Shown: piece by piece, positions 33,283 to 42,012 of the stretch
How positions within the stretch are numbered: position 1 is the first letter of the stretch
How the letters are laid out: each line of letters begins with the position of its first letter
Assembly: GCA_016715115.1 (NCBI GenBank)
Contig: JADKBM010000011.1
Coordinates: forward strand, 1,187,501-1,251,500
Length of the DNA stretch: 64,000 bases
Source: Acidobacteriota bacterium
GTDB taxonomy: Bacteria > Acidobacteriota > Blastocatellia > Pyrinomonadales > Pyrinomonadaceae
Direction of reading: 5' to 3'
Notes under the pieces: generated by a model
Seen by the model: the letters and a program-made list of their open reading frames with translations, nothing else
What the model was told of the DNA's origin: nothing
Databases searched by the model: none
Position numbers and translations under genes: made by a program

Positions 33283-33352
33283 GACTTTAGATTTTGGATT
33301 CTTGGATTGTTTATCGTCCAATCACAAACTGCAAATCGAAAATCACAAACTA
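33283..33352. repeat. heptad element between rpmF and fabH
   Basis: Words such as GATTTTTG, GATTTTG and GATTCTTG on the left are mirrored by AATCACAAACTG, AAATCGAAAATCAC on the right, forming imperfect inverted arms around ATCGTCC. It begins one or two bases after the rpmF stop (minus strand) and ends near the fabH start region. Confidence 0.75.
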
Positions 33353-33353
33353 G

Positions 33354-33539
33354 CTATTCGGATTCCTTGACGTCAAGTATCTGCCGGCCTTTATAGGTGC
33401 CGGTTTCGGCGTCCACGCGATGCGGACGCTTCGGTTCCCCGCTGTCCTTGTCGATGTAATACTGCGGAACGCTCAGTGCGTCGTGCGCACGGCGCTGGCG
33501 TGTACGCGATTTGGAATGTCTCCGTTTCGGATTTGGCAT
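33354..33539 (-). CDS. rpmF: 50S ribosomal protein L32
   Basis: A 61-residue basic protein starting PNPKRRHSKSRTRQRRAHDA, the L32 signature, followed by SVPQYYIDKDSGEPKRPHRV. It lacks the four Cys of zinc-type L32. It follows yceD, the conserved order of the yceD-rpmF-fab cluster. GAGGAGAAT precedes the start. Confidence 0.97.
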   Translation of the reverse strand: MPNPKRRHSKSRTRQRRAHDALSVPQYYIDKDSGEPKRPHRVDAETGTYKGRQILDVKESE

Positions 33540-33607
33540 AATTCTCCTCTTTTACTTCGGGATCGCAGATTGCATTGCGGTCGTTGACCGTCAGTCCAAA
33601 GGGCGAT

Positions 33608-34114
33608 CTAAAATTTAATATTCTCCAGTCCTGACCAACGCGGGTCGATCTCTTTCACCGAACAACCACAAGTGCCGGTATTCAGATTCGCACCGCATTT
33701 GGCACAAAGCCCAAGGCAGTCCCGGCTGCAAAACACCTGTTCCGGAAGGAACAGCAAAATCTGTTCCCGCGCCACGTCGGCAAGATCGATCTGTTGCCCG
33801 TCAAAGACGGAAACGTCGAGTTCGTCTTGGCCGACCTCGGACTCGGCTCTGTTTTCAAAAAGTTCGGCCGTCACAAATACATCGTGGAACGGAAAGTCGA
33901 GCTCAACGTTCACCGGTTTCAGACAACGGACGCAATCACATTCAACGACGCCTTCGACGCGTCCCTCGACTTCAACACGGCCGCCCGTCCGGCGAAGCGT
34001 ACCGGCGACTTTCACGGTCCCCGATATCCGTGCGGCGTCGTCATCGAGGTCGGGCGCCGAACTAAACTCAAAAGGTATCTCGGGCCGTCCCGATTCGCGG
34101 ATTTCAATAATCAT
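33608..34114 (-). CDS. YceD/DUF177 protein
   Basis: A 168-aa DUF177 protein of the kind found before rpmF, in E. coli linked to 23S rRNA accumulation. The core ECDCVRCLKPVNVELDFPFHD is characteristic, and the C-terminus holds Cys pairs (CSRDCLGLCAKCGANLN) like a small zinc ribbon. It is the first gene of the rpmF-fab cluster and is preceded by a near-consensus promoter. Confidence 0.92.
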   Translation of the reverse strand: MIIEIRESGRPEIPFEFSSAPDLDDDAARISGTVKVAGTLRRTGGRVEVEGRVEGVVECDCVRCLKPVNVELDFPFHDVFVTAELFENRAESEVGQDELDVSVFDGQQIDLADVAREQILLFLPEQVFCSRDCLGLCAKCGANLNTGTCGCSVKEIDPRWSGLENIKF

Positions 34115-34164
34115 CTGGCAAAGATTGAAATTTCAATTATCACGGCGCGAAACGCAAAGGAATA

Positions 34165-34192
34165 ATTATAGCTTCTGAATCGAATGTGTCAA
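34165..34192 (-). promoter_or_regulatory. near-consensus sigma-70 promoter of the yceD-rpmF-fab cluster
   Basis: On the minus strand TTGACA (34192-34187), a 16-bp spacer and TATAAT (34170-34165). Both hexamers match the consensus exactly. It lies about 50 bp upstream of the yceD start at 34114. Confidence 0.85.
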
Positions 34193-34237
34193 ACCAAAGC
34201 GGTTCGCGGCGCAATCGCTTCGGGTCATCAAACCATT

Positions 34238-35332
34238 CTACCGAACGCCTGAACCAACCGCATTGTCAAAAGTCGAAAAACCTCGTTCGACGAGAATTCG
34301 CGACAATCCGTCGTTGATCTCGCGCGCGAACGAAGGCCCGCGATAGATGAATCCGGTGTAGGCCTGGACGAGCGATGCGCCGGCGGCGATTTTCTCGAAC
34401 GCGTCTGCCGCGCAGAAAACACCTCCGACGCCGATGATCGGCAGCGCGCCGCCCGTCGCCTCATAGATCGTCCGAATGACCTCGGTCGAGCGTCTCCGGA
34501 CCGGGCGCCCGCTCAAACCTCCGGCCTCGTCGATGACCGTCTTCAAACCTTCACGGGAAACGGTCGTGTTCGTCGCGATGATCCCGGAAAGCTCCAGACT
34601 TTGCGCGATCGCGGCAATGCTTTCGATCTCCGGGCGGTCAAGGTCCGGCGCGATCTTGACGAGCAAGGGTTTCAGGCCAATTCCTTTCGTTTCGCTGATC
34701 GCGCGATTGAGATTCTGGATCTCGCCGAGGAGTTCCAAGAGCGAGTCGGCCCGCTGAAGTTCCCGCAGATTCGGAGTGTTCGGGCTCGAAACGTTGATCG
34801 CGACATAATCGGCGACGTCGTATGCAAGGCGAAAACTTTCGAGATAGTTCTCGAGCGCGGATTCGAGAGGCACGTCTTTGTTTTTCCCGATGTTGACGCC
34901 GATCACGCATTTGCGGCGAGAGCGCTTCAGGCGTTCAACGACACGCGCCGCGCCATCATTGTTGAACCCGAAACGGTTGATCAGTGCCTCGTCCTCCGGA
35001 AGGCGGAACAACCGCGGCTTCGCGTTGCCGGGCTGCGGACGGAATGTCACCGTGCCGACTTCGACAAAGCCGAAGCCGAGCGCGGCGAGTTGATCGACGA
35101 CCAATCCGTTCTTGTCGAATCCGGCCGCGATCCCGAGCGGATTGTCGAACCTAAGTCCGAACCGCGTTATCGGCCCGAAGGAGAATTCACTCCGATAAAC
35201 CGACGAGGCGATTCTCTGCGAGATTCGCGATCCGAGTCCGATGCGGAGGGTTTCGACACCGAATTCGTGTGCCGTTTCAGGCGCCAATCGAAAAAGACAC
35301 GGACGGATCAACCTATCAAAAATCTTCGACAT
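34238..35332 (-). CDS. pyrD: dihydroorotate dehydrogenase (quinone), class 2
   Basis: PyrD oxidises dihydroorotate to orotate with membrane quinone as acceptor. The 364-aa protein has the class 2 N-terminal helical extension (RPCLFRLAPETAHEFGVETL), NPLGIAAGFDKNG, the catalytic Ser in NVSSPNTPNLRELQ and IIATNTTVSREGL with GGLSGRPV. It is separated from pyrR-pyrB-pyrC by about 6 kb and lies in a run with a cupin gene (5-bp gap) and a small exported protein. Confidence 0.96.
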   Translation of the reverse strand: MSKIFDRLIRPCLFRLAPETAHEFGVETLRIGLGSRISQRIASSVYRSEFSFGPITRFGLRFDNPLGIAAGFDKNGLVVDQLAALGFGFVEVGTVTFRPQPGNAKPRLFRLPEDEALINRFGFNNDGAARVVERLKRSRRKCVIGVNIGKNKDVPLESALENYLESFRLAYDVADYVAINVSSPNTPNLRELQRADSLLELLGEIQNLNRAISETKGIGLKPLLVKIAPDLDRPEIESIAAIAQSLELSGIIATNTTVSREGLKTVIDEAGGLSGRPVRRRSTEVIRTIYEATGGALPIIGVGGVFCAADAFEKIAAGASLVQAYTGFIYRGPSFAREINDGLSRILVERGFSTFDNAVGSGVR

Positions 35333-35337
35333 CGCTC

Positions 35338-35655
35338 TTAAAAGAAAACCGCCCAGGTCGCGAAATCTTCGCTGAAATTCTCAAACCGATGCTCCGCACG
35401 CGCCGGCACGAACAGGGCGTCGCCGGCTTCGAACGGGAATCGAACGCCGTCGATGACGATCTCTCCGGTGCCGCGGGCAATGAAATAGTACTCGTCCTCG
35501 TCGTGAAATGTCTGCCGATCAACGCCGCGCGGCGCGAAAAAGACGAGTTTGACGCCATTTTTCGAGAACGGCTCAATATCCCAAACTCCGTCGATCCATT
35601 TGTCGTTCGCGGGTTTGGGAAGTTCGGCGAGGAACGCTTCGATCGTAAACTTCAT
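35338..35655 (-). CDS. small cupin-domain protein
   Basis: A 105-residue single cupin. FHDEDEYYFIARGTGEIVID matches cupin motif 1 and FEAGDALFVPARAEHRFENF motif 2. The expected metal ligands (His, Glu and His) are visible at H51, E55 or nearby, and at AEHRF. Substrate unknown. Its ATG overlaps the stop of the upstream gene by four bases, and pyrD follows after 5 bp. Confidence 0.85.
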   Translation of the reverse strand: MKFTIEAFLAELPKPANDKWIDGVWDIEPFSKNGVKLVFFAPRGVDRQTFHDEDEYYFIARGTGEIVIDGVRFPFEAGDALFVPARAEHRFENFSEDFATWAVFF

Positions 35656-35954
35656 AGAGGAAGTTTAGCTTTCAAGTAGGTAACAATCAATTTCTTCGCG
35701 ACGGGCAAGGTCTTTTCGATGATGAATCCGGCGGCCTTGGCCGAAACGACGGCGGATTTCTCCGTCAAACGCAATGCGACGGGTGCGACAACTTTGATCG
35801 TTCGCCCGGTGAGCTTCGCCGATTGTCCGACGACAACGACGACGAGTTTGACCGCTTTTTCGGCGGTCGAGTCTTTCTTCTGTGCGTTTGCAGAGAGGCA
35901 GAGCGTGAGCGCAAACGCCGAGGCGAAGATGATGCGCAACATTATTTTCTTCAT
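35652..35954 (-). CDS. small exported protein of unknown function
   Basis: A 100-aa protein with a signal peptide (MLRIIFASAFALTLCLSANA, cleavage before QKKDS). The mature part is a single hydrophobic-basic helical stretch (AVKLVVVVVGQSAKLTGRTI, VVSAKAAGFIIEKTLPVAKK). ATG 35954 is chosen because the signal peptide starts there. It is translationally coupled to the cupin gene (ATGA overlap). No family recognised. Confidence 0.7.
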   Translation of the reverse strand: MKKIMLRIIFASAFALTLCLSANAQKKDSTAEKAVKLVVVVVGQSAKLTGRTIKVVAPVALRLTEKSAVVSAKAAGFIIEKTLPVAKKLIVTYLKAKLPL

Positions 35955-35995
35955 CGGGAATGAGTCTTTACTTTCGGATTGGAAGCTTGGAGTGG

Positions 35996-36030
35996 AAAAA
36001 ACTAAAGGCTGCGATTGACGCAACCTTTAG
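35996..36030 (-). terminator. terminator after ilvE
   Basis: A 12-bp stem (36002-36013 with 36019-36030, one mismatch, ATTGA loop) with six A on the left, giving a U run on the minus strand. It lies 47 bp beyond the ilvE stop. Confidence 0.8.
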
Positions 36031-36076
36031 GATTATAAACAATTTGCGGGTTTATTTGGAAGAACTATTTTACAGC

Positions 36077-37072
36077 TCATTCTCCGGACTTAGCCGTTTT
36101 TTTTTCCGAGCCTTCGGAAACATAGGTGAGCCACGGAGCGTTGTTCGGCGCCGGCCGCTCACCCCGAATGACCTGGAAGAAATGTTCCTGAAGTTTCTTG
36201 GTGATCTCGCCGCGCTTGCCGGAACCGACGGTAATTCGGTCAACCGCACGGATCGGCGTGATCTCGGCGGCGGTCCCGGTAAAGAACAACTCGTCCGCCA
36301 GATAGAGGGCCGCGCGCTGGATGTTCGTCTGCTTGACCGGAATTCCGAGTTCCTTCGCGATCTGAATCACGGAATCACGAGTGATTCCCGGAAGAATGGA
36401 CGCGCCGAGCGGCGGCGTCAGAAGCATCCCGTTGTTGACCAAGAACAGATTCTCGCCCGAGCCCTCGGAAACGTAGCCGCGGTCATCGAGCGCGATGCCT
36501 TCGCTGAAGCCGCCGAGGATCGCCTCCATCTTGATAAGCTGCGAATTCATATAATTCGCCCCGGCCTTCGCGACCGCCGGCAGAGAGTTGGTCGTTATCC
36601 GTGTCCAGCTTGAGACACAGACGTCGACGCCAGCCTCGAGCGCTTCTTCTCCGAGATACTTGCCCCAATCCCAGGCCGCGATGTAACACTGCACCGGATT
36701 CGGAAACGGATTGACGCCAAACGCAGGTTTCTCCTCGTTCAATCCGCGAAAAACGATCGGCCGCAGGTAGCAGGCTTCGAGTCCGCTGTCACGAACAAGT
36801 TCGACCGCGGCGTCACAAAAATCCTGCCGGGTAAACTTAAGATCCATACGATAGATCTTGGCCGAATTCACGAGCCGCTGCATATGCTCGGTGAGACGAA
36901 AGACCGCCGTTCCGTTGACCGTCTCGTAGGCGCGGATGCCCTCAAAAACGCTCGAACCGTAGTGGATCGCGTGCGTCATTACGTGAACGCGAGCGTCGTT
37001 CCAATCGATCATCTGTCCGTCGCGCCAAACTTTCGACGCGATTCTTAGAGTGTTGACATCTTTTGACGACAT
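36077..37072 (-). CDS. ilvE: branched-chain amino acid aminotransferase (class IV)
   Basis: IlvE transaminates the keto acids of Leu, Ile and Val. The 331-aa fold-type IV enzyme has ARVHVMTHAIHYGSSVFEGI, the PLP Lys in AVAKAGANYMNSQL, GYVSEGSGENLFLV and TPPLGASILPGITRDSVI, with FTGTAAEITPIRAVD for phosphate binding. It is a single gene with a terminator behind it. Confidence 0.95.
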   Translation of the reverse strand: MSSKDVNTLRIASKVWRDGQMIDWNDARVHVMTHAIHYGSSVFEGIRAYETVNGTAVFRLTEHMQRLVNSAKIYRMDLKFTRQDFCDAAVELVRDSGLEACYLRPIVFRGLNEEKPAFGVNPFPNPVQCYIAAWDWGKYLGEEALEAGVDVCVSSWTRITTNSLPAVAKAGANYMNSQLIKMEAILGGFSEGIALDDRGYVSEGSGENLFLVNNGMLLTPPLGASILPGITRDSVIQIAKELGIPVKQTNIQRAALYLADELFFTGTAAEITPIRAVDRITVGSGKRGEITKKLQEHFFQVIRGERPAPNNAPWLTYVSEGSEKKTAKSGE

Positions 37073-37235
37073 AGTTATGAATGCTCCTCAAGATAAGAAT
37101 TTGAAGCCGGTGATAAACGCGGTGGAAACTTAGAAAAAACCAGATTCAACCTATGACTTAAGGATAGTATATGGCGGAATCATTGGCAAGATACATATCC
37201 CTACGACCCTGGCCCCGCGGCGATTCCGGAAACAG

Positions 37236-37269
37236 AAAAGCGGGTGAAGATACCGAGATCCTCACCCGC
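37236..37269 (-). terminator. terminator of the beta-propeller gene
   Basis: GCGGGTGA (37240-37247) pairs with TCACCCGC (37262-37269). On the minus strand the stem is followed by TTTTCTGTTT. It lies 21 bp beyond the stop codon at 37291. Confidence 0.85.
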
Positions 37270-37290
37270 CCGACTTGTTGGAACACTCCG

Positions 37291-39852
37291 TTATAGAATC
37301 GAGATCCGTGCTGCCGACGAGTCAAGCCGACTGGTGTAAATGATCCCGTTAACGAAGACCGAGACGATGATCGGCCTGTCCCCGGCACCTGCCAAGGTCT
37401 GCGGCAAAGTGACATCGATCGTGTAAACGCCGGGTTCAACCAACACCGGATTGGTGATGACCGTGGCCCCAGAGACCGTCACGTCGCCGATCCTGACCGA
37501 TACAGCCGTGCCGGCGATCGCGGTCGATCCGATATTGTTCACCCCGGTCAAATGAATTCGTAGAACCGTCGCGACACGACGGCTTCCGCGAAGCTTGAAA
37601 GTCGTGACCGTAAACGGTTCGCGCGTGTAAACTCGGTTGACGACGTTCAACGCCTTGACACGCCCGCCCGGTCCGCGAACGTCGGGATCCGTAAACAGAT
37701 CCGGTCTTGCCGGGACAACGACGATATTGCCACGAATAACCGTTCCGTTATTGTTGATCACAACCGGATACGTCGCGCCCGCGTCGGCCGCCCTGAGTCC
37801 GGGCGGAACGATAAACTCTATCTGACGACGACTCACGAACTTCAGGCCCGCGGCGACGCCGTTCACCGTCATCGTCACGCCGCTCAGTTCGATCGGAAGC
37901 GTGAAACTCCGTTGAATCGAACCCGTTGCCGTCCGCGCGGCGACCGGTTGACTGATTCCCGCATCATAATCGAGAATCGCGAGCATTCCGGGCGAAACGC
38001 CCTGAACTGCAGGCGGATTCTGCGGCGTCGGAGTCGGCGTGGCAGTCGGCGTCGGCGTCGGCGTTCCGGTCGGCGTTGGTGTCGGCGTCGGCGTTGGTGT
38101 TGGGGTCGGCGTCGGTGTCGGCGACGGCGTCGGAGTCGGAGTCGGCGACGGTATGGCCGTCGGCGAAACCGGCTGGCGGCTGGCACCCGTCGCGAATGAA
38201 AGCGTCGAGGCTCCCTGACGAATCACCGTCGGCAGATAGAAATAATAAACCTCGTTGCCGAGATCGTCATTACCGGTGCCGATCTCCGTCTGCGAAAAGG
38301 TGAACGCCATCCGCTGCAGACTGTTCGTCGTTATCGGTGCCGTGGTTCCGAGGAAAAACTCCGGTCGCGGGAACTTGGTGACGCGCGTAAAGATAGATGC
38401 TGCCGGGATCGCCGCCAACGGATACGAATAAAGTTGCGGCGGTCGGGCATCGATATTATTCAAACCGTCGGCCGGGGTCGCCGGAATTGTTCCATCGGCC
38501 TTGATGTTCATTCGCGTTTCCATTACAAGCGTCTGCGGAGTGCCGCCGAGGTCGTAATCGGTGAACGACGGATAACGCTGCACATCGCCGCCGGATGCCG
38601 CACTGTCCGCATCGCTTCGCGCGCAAATGCGTTTGATCAGCGGGTTCGGATTCGGAGGCATCGTGACCGGCGGATTGAAATCGTAAATGAACGTCGCAAA
38701 TCCGGCCTGATTCGTTCCGGAGTGCTCGTTGGCGAGATCCGCGAACGAATCGAACGCGAGGTAGCGGCCGTCCCGGCTCAGGCGTTTTCCAAAACTGAAA
38801 ACATTGACAACGTCACCAGGATTCGTGCGGGCCGTTGTCGTTACCTGTTTCTTCTGGCCCGTCGGCGAACCGCTGGCATCGATGTCCGCAAAGTAGATCT
38901 CTTCGTTGCTGTCGGCGTTCGAACCGCCGGTCATTCCGATGATCGGATTGACGGCGTTGCTCATAAACGCGATCCGCAGGCCGTTTCCCGATATCGATGA
39001 AAAGCCATTGTAGATCGGGTTTCCGATCGTTCCGCGCGGAGTTTGGGTGATCTGCTTTAAGGTCGTGATCAAACGGGCGTAGACGAAGATCTCGTCGTTG
39101 TCGGCCGACGGCGCGTTCCCGCCGGTGACGAGATCGCGGCTTGACGTAAACGCGATATAGGTGCCGTCATCGTTGATGCTGACGTCACGATTGTCGTCGG
39201 CGATCGTCGACTGCGTCGAGGGACTGCCCGGTGTCGGCAACCGGCTCGGAAGCGAATTCGTGACGCGGGTGAAAGCGCCGCCCGTCAAATCCGTCAACGG
39301 AATCTCGACTCCCGAAGAGAGGTCCGCGGCGGCGACCGCCGGTACGGCATAGAACCAAACCTCGGTATTCCCGTCCGCGGTCAGCGGATTCGTTCCGGTT
39401 CCGGTCGTAAACGAGTTGCCGTCAAACGAACCGGGATTTGTCGAATTGGGCGCGAGCGGCGTCGAAGTCGTCGCGTTCGAACCGAATGCGATCCAACGCC
39501 CGTCAACGCTCATCACAGGACGCGTATTCACGATGTCGACCTTGATGTTGTCAAACGTCGGAGCCTTGGTCGGATCGTTCAAAAGACTTTTGGTGTCGGT
39601 GATCTGGAAAATGCGTCGCTGAGCGTAGTCGAAGATGAAGATCTCGCGATTGCCGTCGGAGTTCCGAGGATTTTCAGTGGCGATGTCGCCGCTCGATTCA
39701 AAAACAATAAGGCGGCCGTCCCCGCTGATGCCACCCGCAAAGGAGTCACTGAACGAATTCGTTACCTGTCCGATAACAGAATCGACCTGTGCCTCGGCCG
39801 GCGCCGAAAAAAGTGCAATAATGACTAAAATTACGAAAATGTGAAACTTCAC
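37291..39852 (-). CDS. secreted PD40 beta-propeller protein with TP linker and TIGR03437-like C-terminus
   Basis: An 853-aa exported protein. A signal peptide (FVILVIIALFSAPAEA) is followed by a TolB/PD40-like propeller of about 530 residues with repeated blades such as FAGGISGDGRLIVFESSGDI, MSVDGRWIAFGSNATT, DGTYIAFTSSRDLV and GNGLRIAFMSNAV. A Thr-Pro-rich linker of about 50 residues (TPTPTPTPTP) follows, then a C-terminal domain with SGVTMTVNGVAAGLKFVSRR and QIEFIVPPGL, which resembles the Solibacter-type TIGR03437 domain. A final Ig-like stretch ends the protein. GTG 39852 has GGAGG five bases upstream. Likely cell-surface; ligand unknown. Confidence 0.85.
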   Translation of the reverse strand: MKFHIFVILVIIALFSAPAEAQVDSVIGQVTNSFSDSFAGGISGDGRLIVFESSGDIATENPRNSDGNREIFIFDYAQRRIFQITDTKSLLNDPTKAPTFDNIKVDIVNTRPVMSVDGRWIAFGSNATTSTPLAPNSTNPGSFDGNSFTTGTGTNPLTADGNTEVWFYAVPAVAAADLSSGVEIPLTDLTGGAFTRVTNSLPSRLPTPGSPSTQSTIADDNRDVSINDDGTYIAFTSSRDLVTGGNAPSADNDEIFVYARLITTLKQITQTPRGTIGNPIYNGFSSISGNGLRIAFMSNAVNPIIGMTGGSNADSNEEIYFADIDASGSPTGQKKQVTTTARTNPGDVVNVFSFGKRLSRDGRYLAFDSFADLANEHSGTNQAGFATFIYDFNPPVTMPPNPNPLIKRICARSDADSAASGGDVQRYPSFTDYDLGGTPQTLVMETRMNIKADGTIPATPADGLNNIDARPPQLYSYPLAAIPAASIFTRVTKFPRPEFFLGTTAPITTNSLQRMAFTFSQTEIGTGNDDLGNEVYYFYLPTVIRQGASTLSFATGASRQPVSPTAIPSPTPTPTPSPTPTPTPTPTPTPTPTPTGTPTPTPTATPTPTPQNPPAVQGVSPGMLAILDYDAGISQPVAARTATGSIQRSFTLPIELSGVTMTVNGVAAGLKFVSRRQIEFIVPPGLRAADAGATYPVVINNNGTVIRGNIVVVPARPDLFTDPDVRGPGGRVKALNVVNRVYTREPFTVTTFKLRGSRRVATVLRIHLTGVNNIGSTAIAGTAVSVRIGDVTVSGATVITNPVLVEPGVYTIDVTLPQTLAGAGDRPIIVSVFVNGIIYTSRLDSSAARISIL
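38030..38165. repeat. GGCGTC/GGTGTC hexamer repeat encoding the Thr-Pro linker
   Basis: A 6-bp tandem repeat (on the plus strand GGCGTC, GGTGTC, GGAGTC) encodes alternating Pro-Thr on the minus strand. It is in-frame and likely variable in copy number. Confidence 0.9.
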
Positions 39853-40079
39853 AAAGTCCTCCGAAAATCAGATTTTTACGAGGGCGTATAAAGACTCCCA
39901 AACGTTCCGCTCGCATCAATCGCAAAACATTGCATTTTAAAGGTAAAACCTGGGTTCTGCAAGCAAGTACCGGATTAAAGTTCCGACGCGTTTGAAAAAC
40001 ATAGCCTTTGATGCAATAAATGACGTAACGGGTTGACCTGCAGCAACGATTTATTCGACCCGGAACCATCCGGACCAAC

Positions 40080-41273
40080 GTGGACGCACCAAAAAGCCGA
40101 AAAATAATGATTGTCGCGGGCGAAGCGTCCGGCGATGCACACGCCGCGAAACTCGTCCGTGAACTGCGGGCGCAAACCGGGATCGATTTCGAGTTTTTCG
40201 GCGCGGCAAGCCATCATTTGCGGGCCGAAGGCGTTGAAGAGATCGTCAACGCGGACGAACTTTCGGTCGTCGGACTGCTCGAGATCGGGAAGGTCCTGCC
40301 GATGTTCTGGCGCGCGTTTCGGAAACTCCGCGATGCCGCCGTCAGTCGCCGCGCCGACGCCGTGATACTGGTCGATTTTCCGGAGTTCAACCTGAAACTC
40401 GCGCGATCCCTCAAACGCCGCGGCATCAAGGTCATTTACTATATATCGCCGCAGATCTGGGCGTGGCGCCAATATCGGATCGGTGCGATAAAAAAATACG
40501 TCGATCTGCTGCTGACGATACTTCCGTTTGAAAAAGACTGGTATCTGAAAAACGGGTTTTCGAAGGTCGAATATGTCGGGAATCCGACCATAAGCGAAGT
40601 TGCGGCCAGATCGACTCGTGAAGAGTTTTGCTCAAAATACGGACTCAATCCGAAGCGGCCCGTCATCGCTCTTCTGCCGGGAAGCCGCCACAAGGAGATC
40701 GCACGGATCCTTCCGCTGATGCTCCAGACGGCCGAAGATATGACCGACCGTGAACCGGCGCTTCAGTTCGTGATCGCGCTCGCCAATCTCAGGCGCGAGA
40801 CCGAAGTCGCCGCGGCCTTTTCAAAAAGCGGTGTTGTCCGCGATGCGCTCAGCATCGTTACCGCGCACGGCGAGACGTTCGACGCGCTCAACGCCTCCGA
40901 CGCCGCGGCGGTCACGAGCGGAACGGCGACACTTGAAACCGCCGTCATCGGCACGCCGCTGGCGATCGTTTACAAGACCTCGCCGCTCAATTACCGGATC
41001 TTTCGGCCGATGATCTCGGTCGAGCACTTCGGATTGATCAACCTCATCGCGGATGAACGGATCGCGACCGAGCTTTTACAGGACGATCTCACAACGGATT
41101 CCCTCGGTACGGAATTGTTCCGGCTCCTCGATCCGGAGGTCAACGCCTCGTTCCGGCGCCGCCTCGCCGAAGCGACCGAAAAACTCGGGCACGGCGGTGC
41201 GTCGGCGCGCGCAGCATCGGCGATTTTGCTCTTTCTTTCGGGCGCGGACGAAAACAGTCGGAACGGTACTTGA
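40080..41273 (+). CDS. lpxB: lipid-A-disaccharide synthase
   Basis: LpxB (GT19) joins UDP-diacylglucosamine and lipid X to form lipid A disaccharide at the inner membrane. The 397-aa protein has IMIVAGEASGDAHAAKLVRE, ELSVVGLLEIGKVL, YYISPQIWAWRQYRIGAIKK, LPGSRHKEIARILP and ATLETAVIGTPLAIVYKTSP. The start is GTG 40080 or ATG 40107; neither has a good ribosome-binding site, and the second already gives a complete fold. pyrR follows 40 bp downstream. Confidence 0.95.
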   Translation: MDAPKSRKIMIVAGEASGDAHAAKLVRELRAQTGIDFEFFGAASHHLRAEGVEEIVNADELSVVGLLEIGKVLPMFWRAFRKLRDAAVSRRADAVILVDFPEFNLKLARSLKRRGIKVIYYISPQIWAWRQYRIGAIKKYVDLLLTILPFEKDWYLKNGFSKVEYVGNPTISEVAARSTREEFCSKYGLNPKRPVIALLPGSRHKEIARILPLMLQTAEDMTDREPALQFVIALANLRRETEVAAAFSKSGVVRDALSIVTAHGETFDALNASDAAAVTSGTATLETAVIGTPLAIVYKTSPLNYRIFRPMISVEHFGLINLIADERIATELLQDDLTTDSLGTELFRLLDPEVNASFRRRLAEATEKLGHGGASARAASAILLFLSGADENSRNGT

Positions 41274-41313
41274 AAGTCGAAACTTAGCGGTGATACGATT
41301 TCGGCTGAACGCT

Positions 41314-41880
41314 ATGGCAGACCAATACGGATTAATTGAAAAATCGAAGATCATGGATTCTTCACGGATGACGCGGGCCCTGTCGCGGCTTGCTTCGGAG
41401 ATCGTCGAGGACAACCACGGCGCGCGTGATCTTTATATCGTCGGAATTCGTCGCCGCGGCGTTCCGTTGGCCCAGCGGATCGTCGAGAAGATCGCCGAAC
41501 TTGAAAACGAAACGCCGCACTTCGGGATCATCGACATCACGTTGTATCGCGACGATCTTTCGACCGTCGGCGCGAATCCGATAGTCAACCGGACCGAACT
41601 GACGCACGACATCGAAGGCAAGAACATCATTCTCGTGGACGACGTTCTTTATACCGGACGAACGATCCGCGCGGCCCTCGATCAGCTGATGGATTTCGGC
41701 CGACCGAATCGCGTCCAGCTTGCCGTGCTTATCGACCGCGGCAAGGAACATCGCGAATTGCCGATTCAGGCCGACTACATCGGTAAAACGGTGCCGACAA
41801 AACGGACCGAGATCATCAAGGTAATGCTCAAAGAGTATGACGATGAAGAATCCGTTTGGATCTACGAGAAACCGGCGTAA
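41314..41880 (+). CDS. pyrR: PyrR, bifunctional pyr regulator / uracil phosphoribosyltransferase
   Basis: A 188-aa PyrR with the PRPP loop IILVDDVLYTGRTIRAALD, GIRRRGVPLAQRI and DITLYRDDLSTVG. In Bacillus it binds pyr mRNA and promotes attenuation when UMP is high, and has minor UPRTase activity. Here it precedes pyrB and pyrC, and a terminator stands right after it. I did not find the canonical PyrR binding loop in that stretch, so RNA control is plausible but not shown. Confidence 0.95.
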   Translation: MADQYGLIEKSKIMDSSRMTRALSRLASEIVEDNHGARDLYIVGIRRRGVPLAQRIVEKIAELENETPHFGIIDITLYRDDLSTVGANPIVNRTELTHDIEGKNIILVDDVLYTGRTIRAALDQLMDFGRPNRVQLAVLIDRGKEHRELPIQADYIGKTVPTKRTEIIKVMLKEYDDEESVWIYEKPA

Positions 41881-41889
41881 GTTATTTGA

Positions 41890-41921
41890 AAGCAAGGATT
41901 TTAGACGCCTTGCTTTTTTTT
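41890..41921 (+). terminator. terminator between pyrR and pyrB (possible attenuator)
   Basis: AAGCAAGG (41890-41897) pairs with CCTTGCTT (41908-41915) around a 10-nt loop, followed by eight T. It lies 9 bp after pyrR and before the heptad element in front of pyrB. No competing antiterminator is obvious. Confidence 0.85.
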
Positions 41922-41925
41922 ATTT

Positions 41926-42012
41926 GGGAATTGGGAATTGGGATTTCGGATTTGTCTTCAAGCCGACGTGTCCGACCAAATCCGCAATCCCCAATCTCAA
42001 TTCCGAATTATG
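41926..42012. repeat. inverted heptad element in the pyrB leader, word GGGAATT
   Basis: Four heptads (41926-41953: GGGAATT, GGGAATT, GGGATTT, CGGATTT) oppose AAATCCG, CAATCCC, CAATCTC, AATTCCG (41978-42005), with 24 bp between. The pyrB start codon (42010-42012) lies in the next heptad position, so the array takes the place of a ribosome-binding site. Confidence 0.88.

Noticed and set aside
36032..36037. A TATAAT on the minus strand as promoter of the small exported protein at 35954
   Set aside because: It has no good -35 at 16-18 bp and would start transcription inside the ilvE terminator stem.
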